Source of the DNA: Rhodovulum euryhalinum
GTDB taxonomy: Bacteria > Pseudomonadota > Alphaproteobacteria > Rhodobacterales > Rhodobacteraceae
Assembly (NCBI RefSeq): GCF_004342445.1
Contig: NZ_SLWW01000019.1
Coordinates: forward strand, 1 to 43,099
DNA length: 43,099 nt
Direction: 5' to 3'
Numbering within the stretch: the first letter of the stretch is position 1; every line of letters begins with the position of its first letter. The position numbers and the translations under genes are program-made. This document shows, in pieces, positions 24,311 through 32,854 of the stretch. The notes below the pieces were generated by a model that ran no database searches, was not told where the DNA came from, and was given only the letters and a program-made list of their open reading frames with translations.

Positions 24311-25110
24311 AACGGTCGCTGCATGTCTACGCGGTTCTCTACCTCGCCTTCCTCTATGCGCCGATCGCGCTGCTGCCGGTCTTTGCGTTCAATGACGGCA
24401 CCGTGATCGCCTTTCCGCTGCGGGGATTTACCTTCGAATGGTTCCGGCAGTTGACCGAGATCCCGGCGCTGCACGCCGCTGTCCTGAACAGCCTGACCAT
24501 CGCGGTCGCCTCGGCCGTGCTGGCGACCTGCCTCGGGATCCTTGCCGCGCGCGCGGCCACCCGGTTCGAGTTTCCGGGAAAGAAGGGCATCATGGGGCTG
24601 ATCATGCTGCCGCTGGTTCTGCCCGAGATCATCGTGGCGGTTTCGCTGCTGGTGGTGCTGCTGCAACTGGGGCTGTCGCTGGGGGCGTGGACGGTGATCC
24701 TTGGCCATGTGCTGATCGCCACGCCGTTCTCGATCGCGATTCTCAACTCGGCCTTCCAGGGCCTCGATACCTCGCTGGAAGAGGCCGCGATCGACCTTGG
24801 CGAGACGAAACTGTCCAGTTTCCGGCTGATCACGCTGCCGCTGGTGATGCCGGGGATCATCTCGTCCCTGCTGATCGCGTTCACCATCTCGCTCGACGAG
24901 TTCATCATCGCCTTCTTCCTGACCGGGACCGATCCGACGCTGCCCGTCTACCTGTGGGGCCAGTTGCGCTTTCCGCAGAAGCTGCCGGTGGTCATGGCGC
25001 TGGGGACGATCCTCGTGGTGGCCTCGGTCCTGCTTCTGACGATTGCAGAATATTTCCGCCGCCGGGGTGCCGCGCGCACCGGGCAGAAAGACGCCGGAGG
25101 GTTCCTTTGA
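24307..25110 (+). CDS. potC: polyamine-type ABC transporter permease (PotC-like)
   Basis: This 267-residue permease is the second membrane half of the importer. It has about six hydrophobic segments. The EAA coupling loop reads EEAAIDLGETKLSSFRLITL near residue 158, and SLDEFIIAFFLTG near residue 196 is a hallmark of PotC-like permeases. The start overlaps the potB stop (ATGA), and its own stop overlaps the TTG start of potA. So the three are translated as one unit. Confidence 0.9.
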   Translation: MKRSLHVYAVLYLAFLYAPIALLPVFAFNDGTVIAFPLRGFTFEWFRQLTEIPALHAAVLNSLTIAVASAVLATCLGILAARAATRFEFPGKKGIMGLIMLPLVLPEIIVAVSLLVVLLQLGLSLGAWTVILGHVLIATPFSIAILNSAFQGLDTSLEEAAIDLGETKLSSFRLITLPLVMPGIISSLLIAFTISLDEFIIAFFLTGTDPTLPVYLWGQLRFPQKLPVVMALGTILVVASVLLLTIAEYFRRRGAARTGQKDAGGFL

Positions 25111-26216
25111 AAGACACGCGTGCCGCCGCCCAGCCGATCATCACGCTGGAGAAGGTCGAGAAGTACTACGGCGACTACTACGCCCTTCGCGGGATCACGG
25201 CCGAGATCCGGCAGGGCGAGTTCTTTTCGCTTCTGGGGCCGTCGGGCTGTGGCAAGACCACGCTGTTGCGGACCATCGCGGGGTTCGAGGAGCTGTCGGG
25301 CGGGCGGCTGACCATCGACGGCAAGGACATGAAGGGGGTGCCGGCGAACGTGCGGCCCACCAACATGGTGTTCCAGTCCTACGCGATCTTCCCGCATCTG
25401 ACGGTGGCGCAGAACGTGGGCTTCGGCCTTCGGCGCGAGCCGCTGAGCCGGGCCGAGAAGGAACGCAAGGTCATAGAGGCGCTCGATATGGTGGGCCTCA
25501 AGGGCTATGGCGCGCGCGCGGCACATGCGCTGTCGGGCGGCCAGCGCCAGCGGGTGGCGCTGGCGCGTGCGCTGATCCTGGAACCCAAGGTGCTGCTGCT
25601 GGACGAACCCCTCTCGGCGCTCGACAAGAAGATGCGCGAACAGATGCAGATGGAACTGCGCCGCCTGCAGCGGCAGGTGGGCATCACCTTCATCCTGGTC
25701 ACCCACGATCAGGAAGAGGCGCTGATCATGTCCGACCGGATCGCGGTGATGTTCGAGGGCCAGATCGCGCAACTGGACACGCCGCAGATGCTGTACCGCC
25801 GCCCCGTCAGCCGCCAGGTGGCAGAGTTCATCGGGGTGATGAACTTCCTGCCTGCCAAGGCCACGGTGACCGACGCCACGCATATCGAGGTCGAGGCCGC
25901 CGGGCTGGGCCGGGCGGTGATCGACCCCGAGCAGTTGCCGGGCGGCTGGCACCCCGGCGAAACCCAGAGCGTGGGCATCCGTCCCGAAACCATGTCGATC
26001 CTGTTCCCGGGCGAAACCACCGACCGGCGGGTTGCGACCGGGGTGGTCGAGGATCGCGCCTATTACGGCGACATGACCTATTACGAGGTGCGGCTGGACG
26101 GGGTCGAGAAGCCGATGACGATCTCGATGAAGAACCTCGTCGGACGGCCGGTGCTGGAACGTGGTGAACAGGCCCGCGTGGCCTGGGATGCGCGTTCGCT
26201 GGTGCTGTTCGCCTGA
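25107..26216 (+). CDS. potA: polyamine-type ABC transporter ATPase (PotA-like)
   Basis: This 369-residue ATPase energises the importer. Walker A is GPSGCGKTT (44-52), the signature LSGGQRQR is near 142, Walker B is LLLDEPLSALD near 165, and the H-loop is VTHDQEEAL. A TOBE domain fills the last 110 residues. The start is unusual: TTG at 25107, overlapping the potC stop as TTGA, with GGAGGG five bases before it. No ATG fits before the first beta-strand. The expected periplasmic binding protein (PotD) is not found upstream or downstream in the window. Confidence 0.92.
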   Translation: MKDTRAAAQPIITLEKVEKYYGDYYALRGITAEIRQGEFFSLLGPSGCGKTTLLRTIAGFEELSGGRLTIDGKDMKGVPANVRPTNMVFQSYAIFPHLTVAQNVGFGLRREPLSRAEKERKVIEALDMVGLKGYGARAAHALSGGQRQRVALARALILEPKVLLLDEPLSALDKKMREQMQMELRRLQRQVGITFILVTHDQEEALIMSDRIAVMFEGQIAQLDTPQMLYRRPVSRQVAEFIGVMNFLPAKATVTDATHIEVEAAGLGRAVIDPEQLPGGWHPGETQSVGIRPETMSILFPGETTDRRVATGVVEDRAYYGDMTYYEVRLDGVEKPMTISMKNLVGRPVLERGEQARVAWDARSLVLFA

Positions 26217-26223
26217 CATCGAA

Positions 26224-26239
26224 GCCCGCCCCGGCGGGC
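26224..26239 (+). terminator. probable terminator after the pot operon
   Basis: GCCCGCC and GGCGGGC form a perfect 7-base dyad only 8 bases after the potA stop. No T-run follows. Its place at the operon end supports a 3' end role. The rest of the gap to 26449 shows no clear gene or strong promoter. Confidence 0.45.
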
Positions 26240-26449
26240 GCATGGCTGGCCCCCAACGGCTGATCGGCTATATTCAGGTGTCAACAGCCTTGTGCCCCCG
26301 GCACTGGGTTTGGTGCTATTATGCGCAGCCGCTGTGGACGGCGCGCATCGAGACTGGACTTGATGGCCGACCGCATCCATGCAACTTAAAGGCGAGTGAC
26401 GCCATCATCCGCGGCCGATCAAACAGAGGCACCCTGAAGAAAGGACGCC

Positions 26450-26935
26450 ATGCCCGAGAAGGATCCGTTTCGCCCCGCCGACGACGAGGCCCGCTCCCTG
26501 GCGCGCCGGCTGATCGAAGAGGCGCGGTTCGGCGCACTTGCGGTGATGCGGGGCGGGCTGCCTTTTGTCACACGGATCGCGCTGGCGCCGGGGCCTGACG
26601 GGGTGCCGCTGACGCTGATCTCGGACCTTGCACCCCACACCCGCGCGCTGCGCGAGGCGCCGGTCTGTTCGGTTCTGGTGGGTGAGCCCGAGCCCAAGGG
26701 CGACCCGCTGGCCCATCCGCGTCTGACGATCGAGGCGCGTGCCGAGTTCATCGACCGCGATGCGCCCGATCACGCGGCACTGCGCGCCCGGTATCTGGGG
26801 ATCCAGCCCAAGGCCAGGCTCTACGTCGATTTCGCGGATTGCCATTTCGTCCGGCTGATGCCCTGGGCGGGGCATCTGAACGGCGGGTTCGGCAAGGCCT
26901 TCCTGCTGCGGCCGGACGATCTGATCGTCGGCTGA
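26450..26935 (+). CDS. PNPOx-like FMN-binding family protein (HugZ-like)
   Basis: This 161-residue protein has the split beta-barrel pattern of the pyridoxamine 5'-phosphate oxidase-like superfamily. LARRLIEEARFGALAVMRGG at the N-terminus and LISDLAPHTRALREAPVCSV near residue 55 match the N-terminal half of HugZ-type heme utilisation proteins. The C-terminal WAGHLNGGFGKAFLL segment is typical of the same group. These proteins bind flavin or heme, and some degrade heme. No other heme genes are near, so the substrate is open. GAAAGGA precedes the ATG by 4 bases. Confidence 0.75.
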   Translation: MPEKDPFRPADDEARSLARRLIEEARFGALAVMRGGLPFVTRIALAPGPDGVPLTLISDLAPHTRALREAPVCSVLVGEPEPKGDPLAHPRLTIEARAEFIDRDAPDHAALRARYLGIQPKARLYVDFADCHFVRLMPWAGHLNGGFGKAFLLRPDDLIVG

Positions 26936-26944
26936 CGGGCGGGG

Positions 26945-27352
26945 TCAGGCCATCGGCGGCGGTGCTGGCAGGATCCTGACGCCGTCGATCCGCCAGCCTT
27001 CACCGGTCAGGATCATGCTGTATTCCAGCCGGTGCACCCGCCCCGCCCGGTCGGTGATCTCGACCACCTGGCGGCGCGCGTCCGCCTCGCCGTCGAATTC
27101 CAGATAGCGCAGGTCGCCCGGGCGCCAGACCATCGGATAGCCGTTCCGCACCATCTGCCCGAACCGGTCCGGCGTGCCGAAGATCCCCTTGATGCCCGGC
27201 GAGGCAAAGTCGAAGGCGGTGGCAAAATCGTCGGCAAGGAACGCCTCGATCTGGCGCGAGATGACGCCCTGAACAGCTTCGGCCGCCGGGTCAGCCCGGA
27301 CCGGCCCGGCAAGGAGGATGGCCAGCAGAACGACACTCGAAAAGTCGCGCAT
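26945..27352 (-). CDS. exported DUF4864-type protein
   Basis: This 135-residue protein has a signal peptide (about 1-20, ending VRA-DP) and a single alpha-plus-beta domain of the DUF4864 type: VISRQIEAFLADDFATAF, then FASPGIKGIFG and M-V-R-N-G-Y-P-M-V. The fold resembles the NTF2-like group of small binding domains. It is predicted to act in the periplasm. The function is unknown. It is divergent from the CHAD gene across a 98-base gap and convergent with the HugZ-like gene. Confidence 0.75.
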   Translation of the reverse strand: MRDFSSVVLLAILLAGPVRADPAAEAVQGVISRQIEAFLADDFATAFDFASPGIKGIFGTPDRFGQMVRNGYPMVWRPGDLRYLEFDGEADARRQVVEITDRAGRVHRLEYSMILTGEGWRIDGVRILPAPPPMA

Positions 27353-27450
27353 CGGGTTGGCCTCTCTTGGTCATTGGCCTGCGTTAACGAAATGTCATAC
27401 GAACGGAATACCGCTCTGGATCGGATTCGGGGCGGACGCGGGAAGGGGCC

Positions 27451-28350
27451 ATGGCCTATCGGCTGAAACGATCGGACGAAAGCTGCGAGGCGGCGCTGCG
27501 GCGGATCGCCGTCGAGGAACTGGACGCGGCACTGGCCGAGATCGACGACCCGGCGATGGACCTGCACGACAAGGTCCACCAGGTGCGCAAGCGCGCCAAG
27601 CGGCTGCGCGGGTTGATCCGGCTGGTCCGGTCCCGGTTTCCCGACTATGCCGCCGAGAACGCGGCCATCCGTGATGCGGCGCGGCGCTTGTCGGGGCTGC
27701 GCGACCGCGAGGGCGTGGTCGAGACCTTCGACAAGCTGGTGGCTGCGACCGGAGCCGAGGGTTTCGATGCGATCCGCGCGCATCTGGTGGGCTTGCGCGA
27801 CGCCGCCGCAGCCCGGGGCCATGTGGAGGACGACCTCGCCGCGTTCCGCGCCGACATGGTGGCGCTGCGCGAGCGCGCCCAGGGCTGGACGCTGCGCAAG
27901 GACGGGTTCAAGGCGATGCGGCCGGGGCTGGAAAAGGTGTTCGCCCGCGCCCGCCGCGACCGAAAGCTTGCCGCCGAGAGCCCTGGGACGGCGGTGATCC
28001 ACGACTGGCGCAAGGCGGTGAAATACCACTGGTACCACACAAGGCTGTTGCAGCCCCTCGACCCCGAGGCGCTGGACCGGCGCGCCGACCGCCTGCGCGA
28101 CCTGTCGGAACTGCTGGGCGATCACCACGATCTTGCGGTGCTGGATGCCTGGATCGCCGCGGCCGCGGATCTGCCGGGGTCGGCCGGTCTGTGGGCCGGG
28201 TTCCGCGCGCATATCGCCGCGCGCCAGCGCGTGCTGGAAACCGAGGCGCAGGCGCTGGCCGCGGACCTCTTCGCCCGCCGGACCGAGGACATGTCGCGGC
28301 GCTGGAAGCGGCGCTGGAAGGCGTGGCGGTCGCGCAAGGCCGCCGGCTAG
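27451..28350 (+). CDS. CHAD domain protein, probable polyphosphate binder
   Basis: This 299-residue all-helical protein is a CHAD domain: conserved His and basic residues line a positively charged cavity that binds inorganic polyphosphate. Key segments are LHDKVHQVRKRAKRLRG (about 36-52), HDWRKAVKYHWYHTRLLQ (from about 183) and LGDHHDLAVL (about 222-231). The C-terminus is very rich in Arg, Lys and Trp. GGAAGGGG precedes the ATG. Its stop overlaps by four bases (CTAG) the stop of a convergent TetR regulator that is in turn coupled to ppk2, so a polyphosphate enzyme is encoded within 1 kb. Polyphosphate binding is known for the family. The in vivo role is inferred. Confidence 0.9.
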   Translation: MAYRLKRSDESCEAALRRIAVEELDAALAEIDDPAMDLHDKVHQVRKRAKRLRGLIRLVRSRFPDYAAENAAIRDAARRLSGLRDREGVVETFDKLVAATGAEGFDAIRAHLVGLRDAAAARGHVEDDLAAFRADMVALRERAQGWTLRKDGFKAMRPGLEKVFARARRDRKLAAESPGTAVIHDWRKAVKYHWYHTRLLQPLDPEALDRRADRLRDLSELLGDHHDLAVLDAWIAAAADLPGSAGLWAGFRAHIAARQRVLETEAQALAADLFARRTEDMSRRWKRRWKAWRSRKAAG

Positions 28351-28964
28351 GCGTCGGCCGGGATAAGGCCAAGGCCGCGCAGGTAGATGCCGATCCCGGT
28401 TTCCAGCAGATCCTCGGCCGGGAAGGGCGCCCGCGCGCCGGGCGTGCCGCGGGTGTAAAGCTCGACCACGCCGTGGCTCATCGCCCAGATATGCGCCGAG
28501 ACCATCGCCACCGGCGGCCGCTTTTCGGGCGGGATGTGACGCGACAATGCCTGCGCGGCCCGTTCCAGTACCGCGCTGGCGCGGTTGGCCACGGTGCAGA
28601 GATCGGCATTGGCGTTCAGCGACAGGCCGGATTCGAACATCGCCATGTAATGGCCAGGGTATTTCCGGGCAAAGGCAAGATAGGCGCGGCCGACCGCCTC
28701 GAGGCTGGCCAGCGCCGAGGGCTGGCCGGTCTGGTAGGCATGTTCCATCAGGTCGGCGAAGATGACAAAGCCCTGGCGTGCACATTCCGCGATCAGGTCC
28801 TCGCGGCCCTGGAAATGGCGGTAGACCGCGGCCGGGGTAACGCCCACGGCCTTGGCGGCCTCGGTCAGGGTAAAGCCCTGCGGGCTTTTCTCGCGGATCA
28901 GATCCAGTGCCGCCTCGACCAGCGCCTGGCGCAGGTTGCCGTGGTGATAGCCGCGCTTAGACAT
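28347..28964 (-). CDS. TetR/AcrR family regulator
   Basis: This 205-residue regulator has the TetR helix-turn-helix at residues 8-55: [18 protein letters not shown], then [21 protein letters not shown]. The rest is the helical ligand-binding domain of the TetR_C type with a [14 protein letters not shown] segment near residue 165. Its start overlaps the ppk2 stop by eight bases, so it is cotranscribed with ppk2 and may control it. The ligand is unknown. It ends 4 bases into the convergent CHAD gene. Confidence 0.88.
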   Translation of the reverse strand: MSKRGYHHGNLRQALVEAALDLIREKSPQGFTLTEAAKAVGVTPAAVYRHFQGREDLIAECARQGFVIFADLMEHAYQTGQPSALASLEAVGRAYLAFARKYPGHYMAMFESGLSLNANADLCTVANRASAVLERAAQALSRHIPPEKRPPVAMVSAHIWAMSHGVVELYTRGTPGARAPFPAEDLLETGIGIYLRGLGLIPADA

Positions 28965-29829
28965 CCCAGATCTCGGGGCCGCCGCAGATCCGCGGGTCGG
29001 GCGCGGCCACCACCTTCGCATCCTTGCCCGCGTAATCGACCCGTGCCAGCACCCGCCGGATCGCCGCAAGCCGCGCGCGCCACTTGTCGTCGGATCGGAT
29101 CACCGTCCAAGGTGCGGGGCCGGTATGGCTGCGGGCAAAGGTGTCGCGGATCGCGGCGGTATAGGCATCCCAGCGTTTCAGCCCCTCGACGTCGATCCAT
29201 GACAGTTTCCACTGTTTCAGTGGGTCGGCCTCGCGTTTCAACATGCGGCGCAGCTGTTCGGCCCGGCCGACGTTCAGCCACAGCTTGATCAGCACGATCC
29301 CCTCGTCGACCAGCAGCTTTTCGAACTCGGGCACCTGGGTAAAGAAACGCTCGCGCTCATCGGGGGTGCAGAAGCCGAAGACATGTTCGACCACGGCGCG
29401 GTTGTACCAGGACCGGTCGAAGAACACGAGTTCGCCGCCTGCGGGCAGGTGCGGGATGTAGCGCTGGAAATACCACTCGGTCTTCTGCCGGTCGGACGGC
29501 GCAGGAAGGGCGACAAGGCGCGCGACACGCGGGTTCAGGTTCTCGCGGAACCGCTTGATCGTGCCACCCTTGCCCGCGGCGTCGCGGCCCTCGAAGACGA
29601 TTGCGACGCGCTTGCCGGTTTCCTTGACGTCGGCGAGCAGCTTGACCAGTTCGATCTGCAGCGCCTCGAGCTGGTCGTAATACTCCTTCTCTTCCATGCG
29701 CTTGCGGTAGGGGAAGGTGGCGGACAGGATGTCGTCCTTGTCGCCCGTCTCGATCGCCTCGCGGATGTCCCCGGCGATCTCCTCGCGAAAGAATTTCGTG
29801 ATCGCGCCTTCGAATGGCAGGTCCTTCAT
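28957..29829 (-). CDS. ppk2: polyphosphate kinase 2
   Basis: PPK2 moves phosphate between polyphosphate and nucleotides. At 290 residues this is a single-domain form. Walker A is GRDAAGKGG (81-89), and the lid/Walker B region is [10 protein letters not shown] (about 138-147). [20 protein letters not shown] and [20 protein letters not shown] match the class I group, which works mainly with nucleoside diphosphates. Class is judged by eye. It is cotranscribed with the TetR gene, beside the CHAD gene. Confidence 0.93.
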   Translation of the reverse strand: MKDLPFEGAITKFFREEIAGDIREAIETGDKDDILSATFPYRKRMEEKEYYDQLEALQIELVKLLADVKETGKRVAIVFEGRDAAGKGGTIKRFRENLNPRVARLVALPAPSDRQKTEWYFQRYIPHLPAGGELVFFDRSWYNRAVVEHVFGFCTPDERERFFTQVPEFEKLLVDEGIVLIKLWLNVGRAEQLRRMLKREADPLKQWKLSWIDVEGLKRWDAYTAAIRDTFARSHTGPAPWTVIRSDDKWRARLAAIRRVLARVDYAGKDAKVVAAPDPRICGGPEIWDV

Positions 29830-29864
29830 GCACGCCTCCGTCGCGGTTTTCGCCAGTATGGCGA

Positions 29865-30824
29865 TCAGGCGCGCGGGCGCAATCCGGCGCGGGCGGCGGC
29901 GCGGTCGATGGCGGCAAGCGTGGCGGCGGGGGCCGCGTGATGCGGCATGTGGCCGATCCCCGGCAGTTCGGTCAGCCGCGCATTGGGAAGGCGGCGGGCG
30001 AGTGCGCGGGAATGGATGTCGATCCCGACGGCGCCGTCGGCGGTACCGTGGACGATCTCGACCGGCGTCTTCAGGCCCGGATAGCGCGCCGCCATCGCCG
30101 CAAGCCGGGGTTTCAGCCCGTCCACCTGGCGCGCGCTGGTGCGCAGCGACGCGGGGCGCAGCGCCAGTTCGATGCCGAAATAGTCGAGATAGCCCGCCGG
30201 CGGGCGCTGCGGCGCAAAGATCCGCCGCGCGGCGCTTTCGGCGGTGCTGCGCCCGGCAAACGTGGACAGAAGCGCGCTGCCCAGCCCGCTGGAGGCAAAG
30301 CTGTAGAACCCGCCCAGATTGCCCGGCCAGGGCATCGTGACCCCGGCCAGCGTGACCACGCCCGCGGCGCGGGCAGGATGGTTCAGCGCCCAGGCCATGG
30401 CGACCGCCGCACCATAGGAATGGCTGACGATGACGGACCGCCCGATGCCCAGCTGCGCCGCGGCGGCGTCGAGATGGGCGGCCTGTTCGGCCGGGCTTTC
30501 GCCGTTTCCGTGCAGCGGGTCGGAATGGCCAAGGCCCGGACGGTCGAAAGCCACGACGCGGTAGCGCCGCGCCAGGCGTCCGACCAGCGAAAAGGTGAAA
30601 TCGCGCGTGTTCCCCGACGCGCCGTGCAGCAGGATGACCGCCGGGCCGCGCCCCTCGACATGGGCATGCACGGTGCGGCCGCGCACCTGCAAAAGCCGGC
30701 CCGTCGGCGGGTAGAGTTGCGCGGCCCGATCCGGCGGCGCCTCGGACGGGGGCTGACCGGTCCGGGCGCAGGCGGACAGCAGCGAGGCGGCCATCAGGGC
30801 GGTCATGGTGCGTCGTGTCGGCAT
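29865..30824 (-). CDS. alpha/beta hydrolase, predicted lipoprotein
   Basis: This 319-residue alpha/beta hydrolase has a short N-terminal signal with a lipobox-like LLSAC at residues 15-19, so it may be a lipoprotein. The core shows HGASGN (oxyanion), the elbow S-H-S-Y-G where the usual first Gly is Ser, and G-I-G-H-M-P-H-H with the catalytic His. It shares blocks such as RQVDGLKP and GHMPHHA with the next hydrolase gene, so the two are paralogues from a tandem duplication, one exported and one not. Substrate unknown. The 3' end lies 35 bases from the start of the ppk2 gene. Confidence 0.82.
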   Translation of the reverse strand: MPTRRTMTALMAASLLSACARTGQPPSEAPPDRAAQLYPPTGRLLQVRGRTVHAHVEGRGPAVILLHGASGNTRDFTFSLVGRLARRYRVVAFDRPGLGHSDPLHGNGESPAEQAAHLDAAAAQLGIGRSVIVSHSYGAAVAMAWALNHPARAAGVVTLAGVTMPWPGNLGGFYSFASSGLGSALLSTFAGRSTAESAARRIFAPQRPPAGYLDYFGIELALRPASLRTSARQVDGLKPRLAAMAARYPGLKTPVEIVHGTADGAVGIDIHSRALARRLPNARLTELPGIGHMPHHAAPAATLAAIDRAAARAGLRPRA

Positions 30825-30889
30825 GGGTTTCGTGCTCCCTCGGTGCCTATATAGCGGCCGGGCGCCAAAGGGCCACGGGGGGCGTGCAG

Positions 30890-31762
30890 TCAGGCGGTCT
30901 TGCGCAGCCCCGCCCGCGCGGCCGCGCGAAGGATCGCGTCGACCGCGGCATCGGGGCAGGCATGGTGGGGCATGTGGCCGACGCCCGGCAGTTCCACCAG
31001 GTTGACCGAGGGCACCCGTTCGGCAAGCGCGCGCGAGTGGATGTCGATCGGCACGATGGTGTCGGCGGTGCCGTGCAGGATCTCGATCGGCATCTTCAAT
31101 TCGCCATAGCGTGCCGCCATCGCCCGGATATGCGGCTTCAGCCCGTTCACCTGCCGCGTGTTGGCCCGCATCGTGTCCGGCCGCAGGCTGAGCTCGATCC
31201 CGATATGCTCGGCATAGCCCTCGGGCACGGGGTCGGGCTCGAAGATCCGGGCGATCGTCTGGTGGGCGAGCGCGCGCGGCGCAAAGGCCGCGATCAGCGG
31301 GATGATGACCGCGCCGCCGAAGGGTGTCGACGCCAGTTCGTACCAGGGGCCAAGTCCGCCCGGCCAGGGCATCGCGGCGCCGGCGAGCGAGACCACCGCC
31401 GCGGCGCGCGCGGGATGGTCCAGCGCCCAGGCCAGCGCCACCGCGCCGCCGAAGGAATGGCCGACCAGCACCGCGGGTCCAAGCCCCATCCGGACCGCCG
31501 CCGCCTCAAGGATTTCGGCCTGTTCGAAGGGGCTTTCGCCATGGGGATGCAGCGCGTCGGTGTGGCCGAGCCCCGGCCGGTCGAAGGCCGTCACCCGAAA
31601 GCTGCCGGTCAGCCGCCCCATCAGGTCGAAGGTGAAATCGCCGGTGTTGCCGCCGGCCCCGTGCAGCAGGATGACATCCGGCCCCGCGCCCTCCTGGTGG
31701 GCATGGACGCTGGTGCCGTCGATGTCGAAGACCACTCCGGTCGGCGGGAACTGCGCGGTCAT
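30890..31762 (-). CDS. alpha/beta hydrolase coupled to metA
   Basis: This 290-residue alpha/beta hydrolase is the cytoplasmic paralogue of its downstream neighbour. The catalytic elbow is G-H-S-F-G, the oxyanion loop HGAGGN, and the final His is in GVGHMPHHA. The start at 31762 overlaps the metA stop (ATGA), so it is translated with metA. A role in methionine or ester metabolism is tempting but unproven. It has no signal peptide. The family includes esterases, dehalogenases and C-C hydrolases, so the substrate cannot be guessed. Confidence 0.85.
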   Translation of the reverse strand: MTAQFPPTGVVFDIDGTSVHAHQEGAGPDVILLHGAGGNTGDFTFDLMGRLTGSFRVTAFDRPGLGHTDALHPHGESPFEQAEILEAAAVRMGLGPAVLVGHSFGGAVALAWALDHPARAAAVVSLAGAAMPWPGGLGPWYELASTPFGGAVIIPLIAAFAPRALAHQTIARIFEPDPVPEGYAEHIGIELSLRPDTMRANTRQVNGLKPHIRAMAARYGELKMPIEILHGTADTIVPIDIHSRALAERVPSVNLVELPGVGHMPHHACPDAAVDAILRAAARAGLRKTA

Positions 31763-32691
31763 GGGCAGGGGGTTCCGATCCGGTCGATCTCGAACGGGGT
31801 GGTCTGGTAGATCTGGTTGATCCAGTTGCCGTAAAGCAGATGCGCATGGCTGCGCCACCGGTTCTGCGGCGCCTTCGACGGATCGTCGCCGGGATAGTAG
31901 TTCAGGGGCACGTTGATCGGCGTGCCATTGGCCACGTCGCGGTCGTATTCCTGTTTCAGCGTGTCGCTGTCATATTCGAAATGGTTGAAGATGTAGAGCG
32001 CGCGGTGGCCCTGGTCCTCGATGAGGCACGGCCCCACCTCGTCGCTGCCCAGCAGCGTCACCAGCCCCGGGACCGCGTCGATCTCTGGCTGGCGCATCTC
32101 GGTCCAGCGGCTGACCGGGATCACGCAATCGTCCGAAAACCCGCGCAGATAGGGCGAGGCGGGGGCAAGGTTGCGGTGCCGGAAACAGCCAAAGGCCTTG
32201 TGGTCCAGCATGTGCTTTTCGACGGCGTGGAAATGGTAGATCATCGCCATCCCGCCCCAGCAGACGCCGAAGGTGGAATGGACATGGGTCTGGGTCCAGT
32301 CCATCACGCGGACAAGTTCGTCCCAGTAGGTGACCTCGGTGAAGGGCAGGTGTTCGATCGGGGCGCCGGTGATGATGAGACCGTCGAACTTTTCGCCTGT
32401 CGCCTCGACTTCGGCAAAGGGGCGGTAGAACGCCTCCATGTGCTCGGACGCGGTGTTCTTGGTCTGGTGCTCGGTCATCCGGATCAGGCTCAGTTCGATC
32501 TGCACGGGCGTCGCGCCGATCAGGCGTGCGAACTGGGTCTCGGTCTGGATCTTCTTCGGCATCAGGTTCAGAAGCCCGATCCTGAGCGGCCGGATGTCCT
32601 GGCGCGCTGCCGCCTCCTCGCCCATCACCATCACGCCCTCGCGGGTCAGCACTTCAAAGGCGGGCAGGTTCGCGGGGATCTTGATGGGCAT
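31759..32691 (-). CDS. metA: homoserine O-acyltransferase
   Basis: MetA (HTS family) acylates homoserine, the first committed step of methionine synthesis, using succinyl- or acetyl-CoA. At 310 residues it has normal length. The nucleophile is the Cys in G-V-C-W-G-G (near residue 144), with a His downstream in the H-F-E-Y-D-S-D-T-L segment that also carries the catalytic Glu. Whether succinyl- or acetyl-CoA is used depends on a residue near the active site that I cannot assign by eye. It is the first gene of a unit with the two hydrolases. Its leader contains alternative hairpins (32736-32768). Confidence 0.95.
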   Translation of the reverse strand: MPIKIPANLPAFEVLTREGVMVMGEEAAARQDIRPLRIGLLNLMPKKIQTETQFARLIGATPVQIELSLIRMTEHQTKNTASEHMEAFYRPFAEVEATGEKFDGLIITGAPIEHLPFTEVTYWDELVRVMDWTQTHVHSTFGVCWGGMAMIYHFHAVEKHMLDHKAFGCFRHRNLAPASPYLRGFSDDCVIPVSRWTEMRQPEIDAVPGLVTLLGSDEVGPCLIEDQGHRALYIFNHFEYDSDTLKQEYDRDVANGTPINVPLNYYPGDDPSKAPQNRWRSHAHLLYGNWINQIYQTTPFEIDRIGTPCP

Positions 32692-32735
32692 CGAACGCCT
32701 CGCTCCGGGTCGGGTAGAAGCCAGATAATGCGATC

Positions 32736-32768
32736 GCCCGGGGATGTCCAATGCCCGGGCTTTCCCGG
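32736..32768 (-). promoter_or_regulatory. alternative hairpins in the metA leader
   Basis: GCCCGGG at 32736-32742 can pair with CCCGGGC at 32754-32760. The same second arm can instead pair as CCGGG (32755-32759) with CCCGG (32764-32768) around a CTTT loop. On the minus-strand transcript these two stems are mutually exclusive and lie 45-77 bases before the metA start. Mutually exclusive stems suit an attenuator or riboswitch, but no known SAM riboswitch consensus is recognised. Confidence 0.4.
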
Positions 32769-32854
32769 TGACGACATGCGTGCAATCTGCTCAGATCGAC
32801 AGGGGATGCGATTGGCGAAAGGCGCGAGAATATTGACAACCATGCGCCATGGGC

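Noticed and set aside
32692-32854. SAM-II or SAM/SAH riboswitch before metA
   Set aside because: The conserved pseudoknot sequences of these classes are not found, so only alternative hairpins are reported.
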